This document shows, piece by piece, positions 26,118 to 34,190 of a stretch of 48,797 nucleotides of DNA. The number at the start of each line of letters is the position of its first letter. Position 1 is the stretch's first letter. Under the pieces are notes generated by a model that saw nothing but the letters and a program-made list of their open reading frames with translations, was not told the DNA's origin and did not search any database. Made by a program: the position numbers and the translations under genes. Source of the stretch: Lactiplantibacillus herbarum (lineage in GTDB: Bacteria > Bacillota > Bacilli > Lactobacillales > Lactobacillaceae); the NCBI RefSeq assembly GCF_001039045.1, contig NZ_LFEE01000042.1:40626-89422 (forward strand), read 5' to 3'.

Positions 26118-26318
26118 TTATTCTGATGGTACTATGATAATTACTGTTAAACCGTGCGGGCTGGTGGCCGTAATTTCGACGGTATCACCAACGTGTAACG
26201 GTACGGCGGCGTGCAAATGGTAAAAGATACCATAGAAGGTAACACCGTCAGTTAGATCAGTTGGTTGAATAACGAACTGTTGCCCGATTAAGCGTTGATC
26301 CAAGTATCCTTCTTGCAT
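26118..26318 (-). CDS. short NfeD-like OB-fold protein
   Basis: 66 residues from the ATG at 26318; the GTG at 26330 lies inside the AAAGGTGG ribosome site. The segment LIGQQFVIQPTDL, then GIFYHLHA and VGDTVEITA resemble the soluble OB-fold domain that ends NfeD proteins. The membrane part and the serine protease part of full NfeD are missing. Even so, the pairing with an SPFH gene is the usual nfeD-paraslipin operon, so it probably acts as a cytoplasmic partner of the SPFH ring. Confidence 0.7.
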   Translation of the reverse strand: MQEGYLDQRLIGQQFVIQPTDLTDGVTFYGIFYHLHAAVPLHVGDTVEITATSPHGLTVIIIVPSE

Positions 26319-26484
26319 ATGTCTTCCCACCTTTAACTAGATAATAATTAGATTATAGGCCGTTTATGTAGAGAATGATAGGCTTTTGCATGGGTTTAGT
26401 TACGTGGCGGAGCTGTTTATAGGGGGAAGTTAGGTGGGGATGTTGTGGGTGGGAGATGAAGGGGAATTCTGTAGTACTGTTATG

Positions 26485-26691
26485 TAGTCGAAATATGCTC
26501 GGCGGGGCAGCTGGTTGTGCTTGCTACGCTACTGTTACAATGCCAAAACCGCATCACTCGAGATAGTCGAAACGTGTTCGGGCCAAGCAGGTGGTTGTGG
26601 TTAGCTACGCCACATCATCGATTGGGAAAGCCCGCCCAACCAATGATATGGCTAGGCTAATCCTCGCCACCTACCCGCTTGGACCTCACAC
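26485..26691. repeat. long-hairpin element B with a duplicated half
   Basis: 26574-26691 folds into one long irregular hairpin: GTGTTCGGGCCAAGC / GCTTGGACCTCACAC, AGGTGG/CCACCT, GGTTAGC/GCTAATCC, and an ATCAT/ATGAT tip region. Its left half has a diverged tandem copy about 80 bases upstream (26485-26530): TAGTCGAAA recurs at 26485 and 26564, GGTTGTG at 26512 and 26592, GCTACGC at 26523 and 26604. No coding potential and no transposase. Confidence 0.6.
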
Positions 26692-26696
26692 TCTGC

Positions 26697-26948
26697 ACAA
26701 AAAAACCTTCGTACGGGAATACGAAGGTCAAAAGGAGTAGGTCTATATACGACGGGGAATCGTATATAGAAAACTTGATGAGCGTTTATTCATATAAGCG
26801 GGGGGACGTTCACATGCCGCTCACCAAGCTGTCAAAGATTTCGCTTTGACAAATTTCATTACTTTGGAGGAGTAAATGAAAAAAATGTTAATTATTTTAT
26901 ATAGCAACCTTGGAGGGGGATCCTTAATTGCTATGGATACATCATAAC
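26697..26948 (-). ncRNA. candidate C-rich small RNA
   Basis: On the minus strand the region ends in a classic terminator (ACCTTCGTA / TACGAAGGT, then T7, 26697-26728) although no gene precedes it. Upstream are hairpins 26742-26771 (TCTATATACGA arms, loop TTCCCCG) and 26830-26850 (GTCAAAG / CTTTGAC), and a looser GAGCG/CGCTC stem at about 26776-26822. At least five single-stranded or loop motifs are C-rich and resemble anti-Shine-Dalgarno: ACTCC, TTCCCC, TCCCCCC, ACTCCTCC, TCCCCCTCC. The promoter is uncertain. The opposite strand carries the 23-codon ORF at 26876. Confidence 0.45.
26876..26947 (+). CDS. possible 23-residue peptide
   Basis: ATG at 26876, 5 bases after TTTGGAGG, encodes MKKMLIILYSNLGGGSLIAM followed by DTS and a stop. 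It is a short hydrophobic peptide with a Lys-Lys start, of the size of pheromone, leader or membrane peptides. A good ribosome site supports translation, but no + strand promoter is obvious. The same GGAGG may simply be the complement of an anti-Shine-Dalgarno motif in a minus-strand RNA. Confidence 0.35.
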   Translation: MKKMLIILYSNLGGGSLIAMDTS

Positions 26949-27154
26949 AACCAATTGTGAAGAAAGTGTGGCGATGATTTTTCGAAATTAAGAATTATTC
27001 ATTAAAGTATAAAAAGATTGGTTTTAATAAATAAAAACATCTGCAATTAAAATTGCGTAAGAATTAACTGTTAGCGCTTCCGATAAGGTGGCATTTTTAA
27101 TGAGAGCGTGTATCATTGAATGTGATCATGATTTTAAAGACTGGAGATGTTTGC
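26948..27154. other. leader region of the dipeptidase gene
   Basis: AT-rich. GTTAGCGCTTCC at 27070-27081 weakly resembles a cre site. GTGTATCATTG (27109-27119) could serve as an extended -10 box. Nothing else is clear. Confidence 0.35.
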
Positions 27155-28567
27155 ATGTACGAACAAGCTTGTACAACCATTTTAGTAGGTAAAAAGGCCA
27201 CCGTTGACGGTTCACCGATGACTGCTCGTAATGATGATACTTTTATGCCCATCACACCACAAAAATTTATCGTTCATCCAGCCGTTCACGGTCGGAATGA
27301 AACGTTAACTTCTGGTAAGAACGGTTTTACCGCCCCCCTACCAGCAGACGGCTACCGCTACCAAGCCGTTCCTAATATTGAAGTTGCCGAAAAAGGTGTC
27401 TTCGAAGAAAACGGTTTTAACGAAAAGAACGTCGGTGTTTCTTCTACCGAAAGTGTTTACGGTAACGAACACACTTTAACGTTTGATCCATTTGTTAAAA
27501 ATGGTTTAGCTGAAGACTCACTACCAACGATGGTAACGCCATTCATTGATTCCGCTAAGGGCGGGGTTGAATACTTAGGTAACTTGATTGCCAAGTATGG
27601 TTCGCCAGAAGGTAACGGTGTTCTCTTCAACGATAAAAATGATGTTTGGTACATGGAAATTGTTACTGGTCATCACTGGGTTGCTCAACGGATTCCTGAC
27701 GATGCTTACGCAGTCGCAGCTAACCAGGTTGCCATCCAATGGGTTGATTTCAACGATAATGACAACTTTATGTGGTCAGATGGCATTCAAGAATTTGTTG
27801 AAAGTAACCATTTGAACCCTGATAAGGAAGGTTTTAACTTCCGTCACATCTTCGGGACAGACAATGAAAAAGACCGTCACTACAACACCCCACGTGTTTG
27901 GTATGGTCAACATTACTTCAATCCTGAAATCGAACAGGATCCACAATCAAGTGAATTGCCATTCATCTGTTACGCAACTAAGAAGATCTCAGTTGCGGAC
28001 ATTGAATACGTCTTAGGTTCACATTACAACGAAACGAAGTACGATCCATTCTTGAATACGCCAGAAGCTAAGAAATTCCGGCCAATCTCAATGAACCGTA
28101 CCCAAAACTCACACGTGATGCAGATTCGTAATGACGTGCCTGAAGAACAAAGCGCCATTATGTGGATGACCTTTGGGGTGCCTTCATTTGCACCATACTT
28201 GCCATTCCATGCCAATGTGTCTGAAACTGATCCCAGTTTTGCCAACACACCACTTACCCATGACATGAAGAGTGCTTACTGGTTATACCGGACGCTTTCA
28301 ATGATCGTGGAATCACACTACGCTGACTTCGTTCAAGAAGATATCGATTACTTGAAGGAATGCCGGATCGAATTAGTTCAATTCGTTGCTAAAACTGACG
28401 AACAAGCCGCTAAGTTATCTGGTGAAGCCTTGACTGATTTCTTGACGGAACAGGATAAAGTGATGGTTGCGCAAATGCGTGATAAAGCCCAAGCTTTGAT
28501 TGGTCAATTGGTCACTAAGGGTTTGACGCTGTCACAATTAACTTATAACGTTGATATCAATCTTTAA
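27155..28567 (+). CDS. C69-family dipeptidase
   Basis: 470 residues from the ATG at 27155 (GGAGATG upstream; the longest frame starts 13 codons earlier without a ribosome site). The start MYEQACTTILVGKKATVDGS is the signature of PepD-type N-terminal nucleophile peptidases: Cys6 becomes the catalytic N-terminal residue after removal of the first five residues. No signal peptide follows, so it acts in the cytoplasm on dipeptides from imported peptides. The length fits lactobacillar PepDA. Probably transcribed alone or with the small gene 62 bases downstream. Confidence 0.92.
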   Translation: MYEQACTTILVGKKATVDGSPMTARNDDTFMPITPQKFIVHPAVHGRNETLTSGKNGFTAPLPADGYRYQAVPNIEVAEKGVFEENGFNEKNVGVSSTESVYGNEHTLTFDPFVKNGLAEDSLPTMVTPFIDSAKGGVEYLGNLIAKYGSPEGNGVLFNDKNDVWYMEIVTGHHWVAQRIPDDAYAVAANQVAIQWVDFNDNDNFMWSDGIQEFVESNHLNPDKEGFNFRHIFGTDNEKDRHYNTPRVWYGQHYFNPEIEQDPQSSELPFICYATKKISVADIEYVLGSHYNETKYDPFLNTPEAKKFRPISMNRTQNSHVMQIRNDVPEEQSAIMWMTFGVPSFAPYLPFHANVSETDPSFANTPLTHDMKSAYWLYRTLSMIVESHYADFVQEDIDYLKECRIELVQFVAKTDEQAAKLSGEALTDFLTEQDKVMVAQMRDKAQALIGQLVTKGLTLSQLTYNVDINL

Positions 28568-28629
28568 ACTTTCAACGTTACCGGTTCAGCGTGTATAATT
28601 AAGGTATAAACTACAAGGAGCTGATTGCA

Positions 28630-28875
28630 ATGGATGAAAATGTCTTATTTAATCCCGGTGATGCGATTTCGGAATCTCACGATTATAGTGAAGCTCTCCG
28701 TAGTGCTGACGTGTATAACGCGCAGCACGGTCGCAAGCGTGGGCTGATGATCGCCCGGCCGTTGGAACAAGAGAACGGCTACTCGGTCTTTTATGCGGAT
28801 GATTTGATTTCGGCGGATACTCCCAACCCGGAAGCACGTAAGTACCACGTTGAAAAACGGATTCCTAAAGATTGA
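28630..28875 (+). CDS. small acidic protein, unknown function
   Basis: 81 residues with AAGGAG before the ATG and a candidate TATAAT-like box (GTATAATT at 28592-28599), so it may have its own promoter. The sequence is polar throughout (SHDYSEALRSADVYNAQHGRKRGLMIARPLE) with no membrane segment. I do not recognise it. It is followed by a strong terminator. Confidence 0.65.
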   Translation: MDENVLFNPGDAISESHDYSEALRSADVYNAQHGRKRGLMIARPLEQENGYSVFYADDLISADTPNPEARKYHVEKRIPKD

Positions 28876-28880
28876 TTTGT

Positions 28881-28921
28881 AAGTCCCGTAACCATTTAAT
28901 CGTGGTTACGGGACTTTTTTT
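28881..28921 (+). terminator. terminator
   Basis: AAGTCCCGTAACCA / TGGTTACGGGACTT followed by T7. Confidence 0.95.
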
Positions 28922-28925
28922 GTTA

Positions 28926-28971
28926 AACAGTAACCCATGGTATTGATATCGGGTTACTGTTGGTCTATAAT
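28926..28971 (+). promoter_or_regulatory. bioY-birA promoter with BirA-type operator
   Basis: Promoter TTGATA (28943-28948), 17-base spacer, TATAAT (28966-28971). AACAGTAACCC (28926-28936) and GGGTTACTGTT (28951-28961) form a perfect 11-base inverted repeat with a 14-base spacer that straddles the -35 box. This is the geometry of BirA operators (half-sites like TGTTAACC spaced by 14-16). Confidence 0.8.
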
Positions 28972-29002
28972 TGCGTTTAAATTGATTAACAGGGGTGCAA
29001 TC

Positions 29003-29566
29003 ATGACGAATCAACAAACGGCAAAACACTTAACACAGACGGCGATGGTGACCGCACTGATTATCGTACTTGGCTTTTTCCCGGGTATTCCAATCGGATT
29101 TATTCCGGTACCAGTCATTTTACAGAATATGGGGATCTTTCTGGCAGCCGAATTATTGGGACGTAAGTATGGCACGATTGCGGTAGGGCTGTTTTTAGCA
29201 TTGGTCGCATTGGGGTTACCGCTATTGTCCGGTGGCCGTGGTGGCGCCGCGGTCTTCTTGGGACCAACCGGTGGCTACTTAGTTGCTTGGCTGTTAACAC
29301 CGTGGTTAATTGGGACGTTAATGCACGTAACACACGCGACTACTGCTAAAAATTGGTGGCGAGAATTATTGATTGTCGGTATCGGTGGGATTTTGTTTAT
29401 TGATTGCGTTGGTGGCGTTTGGCTGGCCGCGCAATCGCACATGGCGTTGTCAGCAGCATTGTTATCTAACCTAGCATTTATTCCAGGGGATTTAATCAAG
29501 GCTGGCCTGGCTGTGCTGGTTGCGCGACGTGTCCGGGCGGCAGTTAACTTCGATATTGCGATGTAG
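29003..29566 (+). CDS. bioY: biotin transporter BioY
   Basis: 187 residues from the ATG at 29003 (GGGGTG 8 bases upstream), the normal BioY length. About six membrane segments. The family motifs IPVPVILQNMGIFLAAELLG and LGPTGGYLVAWL are clear. BioY is the substrate-binding S component for biotin in energy-coupling factor transporters; the shared EcfAA'T module is not in this window. Followed at 17 bases by birA, giving an uptake-and-sensing operon. Confidence 0.95.
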   Translation: MTNQQTAKHLTQTAMVTALIIVLGFFPGIPIGFIPVPVILQNMGIFLAAELLGRKYGTIAVGLFLALVALGLPLLSGGRGGAAVFLGPTGGYLVAWLLTPWLIGTLMHVTHATTAKNWWRELLIVGIGGILFIDCVGGVWLAAQSHMALSAALLSNLAFIPGDLIKAGLAVLVARRVRAAVNFDIAM

Positions 29567-29583
29567 GTGTAGGAGGAATTAGC

Positions 29584-30555
29584 ATGACAACAAAGGAACA
29601 AGTTTTGGCCGCGTTGCTCCAGAATCCTGATACTTGGCTATCGGGAGATGAGTTGGCTCAGCAGAGTGGCCGTAGTCGTGAGAGCGTCTGGAAAGCAATT
29701 AACGCGCTGAAGAAACAGGGGCATCTGATTGAAAGTCGCAAAAATCGCGGTTATCGTTATGCCGGTAGTCAGCAATTGGATGCTAATGCCATTCAAATCT
29801 ATGGTCAGCAGCAGTTTGCTGGCCCAATTGAAGTGGTTAGTGAAACGAATTCAACTCAAAGCTTAGCTAAACAATTTTTGAGTCGGCACCAGCCACAGTA
29901 CGCGGCATTTTTTGCGGATCAGCAGACTGCGGGTTACGGTCGCCAAGGACGTGAATTCTATTCGCCCGCCCAGACTGGTTTGTATTTTAGCTTGATCTTG
30001 CCGAATCCCACGAATGCGTTGGCGAATGTGGGATTATTAACGACGGGTGTGGCTGTCAGTGTATTGACGGTGCTACAGCGTTTCTACCCAGATAAGGTGT
30101 TTGCATTGAAATGGGTCAATGATATCTTGATGGATCAACGCAAAGTTGGCGGTATTATTACGGAAGCCACCTTAGAGTTAGAATCGACCTCTGCCTCAGC
30201 TTTTATCGTGGGCGTCGGTCTCAACTTAACGACGACCGACTTTCCAGAGGAATTGGTGACGCGTGCACAGGCGATTGATCCAACGACTGCTGTTGATCGT
30301 AATCGGTTGGCCGCAGCGTTATTAGCGCAATTAGTTGCATTAGATCAACACTACTCACAGGCTGAATTCTTGCCGACTTACCGGGAGAATTCAATGGTGT
30401 TAGGCCAACAAGTCACGTTACAAGTTGGTAATCAAACGATTCACGGCACGGCCGCAGCGATTGATGAACGTGGTGGTTTGGTCGTTGAAACTAGTGACGG
30501 TGAACGGAAGACTTATATGAGTGGCGAAGTGATCAAAGTAGACTTACCAGCATAA
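29584..30555 (+). CDS. birA: bifunctional biotin ligase / biotin operon repressor
   Basis: 323 residues. An N-terminal helix-turn-helix (residues 1-60: WLSGDELAQQSGRSRESVWKAI) is followed by the ligase domain with the biotinyl-AMP loop QTAGYGRQGREFYSP (about 117-131), KWVNDIL (about 178-184) and a C-terminal SH3-like cap. It activates biotin with ATP and attaches it to carrier proteins such as AccB and pyruvate carboxylase. With biotinyl-AMP bound it should repress its own operon through the inverted repeat at 28926-28961. AGGAGG precedes the ATG. Confidence 0.95.
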   Translation: MTTKEQVLAALLQNPDTWLSGDELAQQSGRSRESVWKAINALKKQGHLIESRKNRGYRYAGSQQLDANAIQIYGQQQFAGPIEVVSETNSTQSLAKQFLSRHQPQYAAFFADQQTAGYGRQGREFYSPAQTGLYFSLILPNPTNALANVGLLTTGVAVSVLTVLQRFYPDKVFALKWVNDILMDQRKVGGIITEATLELESTSASAFIVGVGLNLTTTDFPEELVTRAQAIDPTTAVDRNRLAAALLAQLVALDQHYSQAEFLPTYRENSMVLGQQVTLQVGNQTIHGTAAAIDERGGLVVETSDGERKTYMSGEVIKVDLPA

Positions 30556-30568
30556 GGCGGTGGGATGG

Positions 30569-30871
30569 ATGACTGAAATTTATGGTATCGGGTTAGATAT
30601 TGCGGGTCGTTGTCAACACTATCATCAAGATGAAGATGTTGCGGCGTTGTGGTGTGCTGAATGTCAACGATACTATGCGTGTTATCAGTGTCACGACACC
30701 CTTTGTGACCATTATTTTGTGGCTAGCAAAATAGGATCGTTAGCAGTTTTGTGTGGCGTTTGTCGGCATCGATTGACGACAGATCAGTATCAACTTGGCC
30801 GTTGCCCTTATTGTCAGCAGTGGTTTAATCCGAGGTGTCAGCGGCATTATCAGATTTATTTTGAGGAATAA
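30569..30871 (+). CDS. CHY zinc-finger protein
   Basis: 100 residues from the ATG at 30569. Conserved Cys/His pairs are spread as in CHY-type zinc fingers: CQHYH, WCAEC, ACYQC..TLCDH, LCGVC, CPYC, CQRHY. At least two or three zinc ions could be bound. Function in bacteria is poorly known. It begins 13 bases after the birA stop and is followed by a terminator, so it is probably the third gene of the bioY-birA operon. Confidence 0.8.
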   Translation: MTEIYGIGLDIAGRCQHYHQDEDVAALWCAECQRYYACYQCHDTLCDHYFVASKIGSLAVLCGVCRHRLTTDQYQLGRCPYCQQWFNPRCQRHYQIYFEE

Positions 30872-30886
30872 GAATAATCAGTATCG

Positions 30887-30933
30887 AAAGGACCGCAGTA
30901 TTAGCATTTTTCGCTGATACTGTGGTCCTTTAA
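30887..30933. terminator. terminator of the bioY-birA-CHY operon
   Basis: AAAGGACCGCAGTAT / ATACTGTGGTCCTTT, 15-base arms with one G-U pair. Confidence 0.85.
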
Positions 30934-30983
30934 AAGTAGAAAAGTCTGATTATTCAGTTTTAAAAATGATATTAACAGTTAAT

Positions 30984-31946
30984 TTAATTAACGAGGACAA
31001 CGACTTTACCCAAGCCGGTTGCGCTGGCTGAGTATTCGTGAGCTTGCCGTGTTTCATCAAGTGAGAAAACTTTGCTAGGAGTGACGTCGATGTGCCGCTC
31101 TTCAATATACGTAAATAATTCCTGAATCAGTTTGGCTGAAACGTCACCTGAGTAGAATCCGGTCAGATAACTATTATTGGGAATAGCAGTAATCGGGTCA
31201 AAATCATTAAGGGTCCACTGACCGCCTAATTGGCCAGTAGAACTGACAATTCCGAATTCATTAAGGTGCGCTAAGGAATCGGAAACTGAGGCTGGGCCAA
31301 TTAGGTCGATAACTTTATCGAAAGTGCCGCTATTTTCAGGTAAGTGTAGCGTATCGGGGGTGACTAATACTTCATCGATACCCAGTGCGATTAATTGATC
31401 GTTCTTCTTATCAGAACGAGTTGTCCCGACTACTTCAGTCTTAAAGGGCAAAGACTTGATAAGTTGCAGTGCGGCAATCCCGACACTACTAGTTGCAGCT
31501 CGAATCAGAATGCGATCGTTTTCCTTAATTTGGAGGCTCTTAAAAATACCGAAGGCGGTATAGTAGGTCTCGGGAATGGCCGCCATTTTGTCCCAACTTA
31601 ACGTGGACGTTATCGGATAGACCTGCTTATTTGGTAATAAAACGTATTCGGCATAACTGCCATCAAATGCCCTGCCCATTTCGCCCATCAGTGAGACGAC
31701 TCGTTGACCGACCGTGAAATCATCAGGTGCGGTAGTTGCGTCGATGGTTCCAACGACTTCGATACCCAGAATCCGTGGGAATTGAACGGATGGTGATTGG
31801 CCTTCACGAGTGAAAACTTCGGAATGGTTGATGCCGAAACCAGCGACTTTAACGCGCGTCCAGCCAGGCTTTAGTTCTGGTAACGGAACATCAGTGTAGT
31901 TTAATACTTCGGGCCCACCTGGATGAGTGACGACGATAGCTTTCAT
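30984..31946 (-). CDS. zinc-independent MDR alcohol dehydrogenase / quinone reductase
   Basis: 320 residues from MKAIVVTHPGGPEVL (31946), with AGGAGG 9 bases upstream; the longer frame to 31991 is not supported. GroES-like N-terminal domain and a Rossmann domain with AATSSVGIAALQ (about 142-153), the NADPH-binding loop of quinone oxidoreductases. The catalytic zinc ligands of classical alcohol dehydrogenases are absent. It probably reduces quinones or enals with NADPH in the cytoplasm. Transcribed alone. Confidence 0.87.
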   Translation of the reverse strand: MKAIVVTHPGGPEVLNYTDVPLPELKPGWTRVKVAGFGINHSEVFTREGQSPSVQFPRILGIEVVGTIDATTAPDDFTVGQRVVSLMGEMGRAFDGSYAEYVLLPNKQVYPITSTLSWDKMAAIPETYYTAFGIFKSLQIKENDRILIRAATSSVGIAALQLIKSLPFKTEVVGTTRSDKKNDQLIALGIDEVLVTPDTLHLPENSGTFDKVIDLIGPASVSDSLAHLNEFGIVSSTGQLGGQWTLNDFDPITAIPNNSYLTGFYSGDVSAKLIQELFTYIEERHIDVTPSKVFSLDETRQAHEYSASATGLGKVVVLVN

Positions 31947-32154
31947 TGATAAGATTCCTCCTTGAATAATTTGTGATTTTTGAAGAAACATGATACTTGG
32001 TGATTGCTTGTTATTATTTTGACATTAAATGCTGCAGGAACGCTGTTTATATCTTAATTTACGAATACATACTTAACAAGTTAGAAGACTGAATTTGGGG
32101 CAAAAGATGGCAAAAATTAGAGAGGCTGAAGTAAATGTGTAAATTCCTAGACTG

Positions 32155-32205
32155 ATTAAAAATAGCGACTTGATTCAGATCTTCGGATCGAATCAAGTCG
32201 TTATT
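32155..32205 (-). terminator. terminator of the four-repeat protein
   Basis: AATAGCGACTTGATTC / GAATCAAGTCGTTATT with a GATC-TTCG-GATC tip; T5 on the minus strand. Confidence 0.85.
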
Positions 32206-32244
32206 TGTTGTTTTTATAGATCAATCGGTTAGTTGCTTGTTAGA

Positions 32245-33411
32245 CTACAGATTACCGGCATTCTTCAGGCGTTTCTCCAGCAAGTAGGCGTCCATGTAAC
32301 CGAAGGAAAGTTCCACTACCTGATCGAGTTCAATCAGATGTCCCACGTGATTAATCTGGTTATCTTCGTCCACCGTATAGAAGACGAAGTGACCATTGGT
32401 TAGTGTGCTTGGGTAGCCCGTCATAGCAGGTAGCATTGGATTTTCGGTTGTCAGATGCACCAAGTTATTGAAAGTGGCAGCTTGTCGCAGGATACTTTCA
32501 AATAAGTCGGTCGTGGCGTCGAAGAGCCGTTCATCGTTGAGGACGGGCTGAACATTGAGTTCATATTGTTGATTCAATTCAATGAAGCCGCGCATGGTCT
32601 GTAGATAGTCGGATTGAATCGTCACCGATTCGATCAGTGACCGGCGGCATAGTGTGTAACCACCGAACTGCCCGGTCATGTCGATTAGATTGATCAATAC
32701 GCTATCCGTATTCAACGTGTTGATGAAGCCTACGAAGAACATGCCGGAGCCGTCTGCGGAACGAATCGCAATCAGTTCATTATCTTTGGCTGCCTGTTTT
32801 AAGGTAGCATCTACGGCTGGATCACCGCTGACGCGGATGGTGTCTTCGTGTGGCCGAGTGGTTTTTACGAATGCACTTTCAAGTAAGAGCTCATTACCGC
32901 AAAATTCAAGAGTTTGAATGTCACTTAGCGCGATTTCGCGGCGATCGTGGTGGGTGAAATTAAATTTGTCAAAAACAGTGAAAGTTAATGATTGGGCAGT
33001 GACGTGATTGACCTGTCCCTCCAAATAATTATCACTATCGGCTAAGACTAATAGAATAACTTGCCCGTCAGCCTGAGCTTGCATGGCAAGTTGTGGTAGG
33101 ACGGCTTGCTGTTCATCTAAATCAATGTCTGGTTGGGGGACGGCGTTCAGTCCCTCGGTTTCAGCGTTGGCAATTCGGAAAGTCATATTGTCGAGATCTT
33201 CACTCGTTGTTTCAACTTCATCAATACTGTCGTAGCGTGCGAAGACTGCACCGTCGTGAAGACCAGCATCGTCATGAGTGTTGATGACGACGCCATCGGG
33301 TGCCAGACGGTCGATGTAGCCGGTGTACACCACGTCGCTATTGGTTTGGTACAAATTGATTAAGAATCCTTGGCGTGCAGCTAGTTGTAAATCTTCAATA
33401 ATTGAATTCAT
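32245..33411 (-). CDS. protein with four tandem beta-rich repeats, unknown function
   Basis: 388 residues, cytoplasmic. Not recognised. Four repeats of about 80 residues are visible (about 5-80, 104-180, 201-280 and 303-385). Each begins with a helix like LQLAARQGFLINLY, TLKQAAKDNELIAI or ILRQAATFNNLVHL. Then come strands of the type YTGYIDRLAPDGVVIN, FVGFINTLNTDSVLIN or MTGYPSTLTNGHFVFY, and the repeat ends in an I(D/E)xV..S..(Y/D)L..M segment. The G-I-x-x-L-x-x-D-x-V-x-I pattern resembles Sm/Hfq-like or SH3 barrels, which suggests nucleic-acid binding, but this is only a pattern match. It is a single-gene unit with its own terminator. Confidence 0.75.
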   Translation of the reverse strand: MNSIIEDLQLAARQGFLINLYQTNSDVVYTGYIDRLAPDGVVINTHDDAGLHDGAVFARYDSIDEVETTSEDLDNMTFRIANAETEGLNAVPQPDIDLDEQQAVLPQLAMQAQADGQVILLVLADSDNYLEGQVNHVTAQSLTFTVFDKFNFTHHDRREIALSDIQTLEFCGNELLLESAFVKTTRPHEDTIRVSGDPAVDATLKQAAKDNELIAIRSADGSGMFFVGFINTLNTDSVLINLIDMTGQFGGYTLCRRSLIESVTIQSDYLQTMRGFIELNQQYELNVQPVLNDERLFDATTDLFESILRQAATFNNLVHLTTENPMLPAMTGYPSTLTNGHFVFYTVDEDNQINHVGHLIELDQVVELSFGYMDAYLLEKRLKNAGNL

Positions 33412-33591
33412 CGTGTCTAACCCCCTTAGTTAATGTCTTCCTATCATAGCACTTTTTGGTGCTAAACCGTTATTTGAGGCATTGTTTTGACAATTTTGCT
33501 AGTTAATTGTGAGTACAAGATTGGCAGCCACTTGAAAACGAGAATTTCAGCGATTGAAGGACTGTTGTCATAGTTGATTTATGATTAACCC

Positions 33592-33620
33592 TTGCAATAT
33601 ATCGAAAAGATACATATACT
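33592..33620 (+). promoter_or_regulatory. padR-MFS promoter with internal dyad
   Basis: TTGCAA (33592-33597), 17-base spacer, TATACT (33615-33620). The spacer holds ATATATC-GAAAA-GATACAT, a dyad placed as expected for PadR autorepression. Confidence 0.6.
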
Positions 33621-33648
33621 AAGAATCGCGAAAGTTAGGTGAGTTGAA

Positions 33649-34183
33649 ATGTATGAATTATTTATTTTAGGTCAACTGATGGACCACCCGATGACGGGAT
33701 ATCAGTTGCGAAAGGCGCTAGTAAACGTGGTTGGGTCTGAACTGACAATCAGTTTTGGTGCGTTATACCCATTGTTGGATAAACTAGCGACAGCCGAGGA
33801 ATTGACGCTGGCGTTTAAGGATACGACGAGTAAACGCCCGCAGAAATTGGCGACGATTACGACAGTGGGACGGGAACGATTTGCACAGCTCATCCAACAG
33901 CCCGTTGTTTTGAATAAACAAACGCAATTGACGTTTCAGATGAAAGTTAACTTTTTACATCTATTGCCAGTGGCGCAACGGCGAGTCGTGTTACAAGCCT
34001 TTTCAAGAGTTTGCGCGCGACCAGCTTGAACGACTGGCAATCCAACGAACTCATGTGACTAACAATCCCAATATGCTGGCCGCAGATATTCAAGATGCGT
34101 TGGCGGTTAATGACTTGCAGCGGGTACGAGCCCAAGCACAATTAACATGGGTGACTGAACGATTAACGCAAACAAAGGGGTAA
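33649..34183 (+). pseudogene. frameshifted PadR-family regulator
   Basis: The first frame gives a winged-helix N-terminus (YELFILGQLMDHPMTGYQL, FGALYPLLDKL, TTVGRERFAQL) and runs to residue 126, where it ends in the foreign tail SRVCARPA. At TTTT (34000-34003) one extra T shifts the frame. Removing it gives FQEFARDQLERLAIQRTHV and on to ERLTQTKG at 34183, the expected helical dimerisation domain. The restored protein is 177 residues, normal for PadR/YqjI proteins. As read, it lacks the C-terminal dimer part and probably cannot repress. A sequencing error in the homopolymer cannot be excluded. Confidence 0.8.
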
Positions 34184-34190
34184 AGAATTG

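Noticed and set aside
26118-26330. Longer start of the NfeD-like protein at 26330
   Set aside because: The GTG lies inside the ribosome site for the ATG at 26318.
26485-26691. Insertion sequence or MITE
   Set aside because: No transposase, no terminal repeats with target duplication that I can define; only a hairpin element with a partial copy.
26697-26948. CsrB-like RNA from repeated GGA motifs on the + strand
   Set aside because: Lactobacilli of this type generally lack CsrA, and the only T-tailed terminator is on the minus strand.
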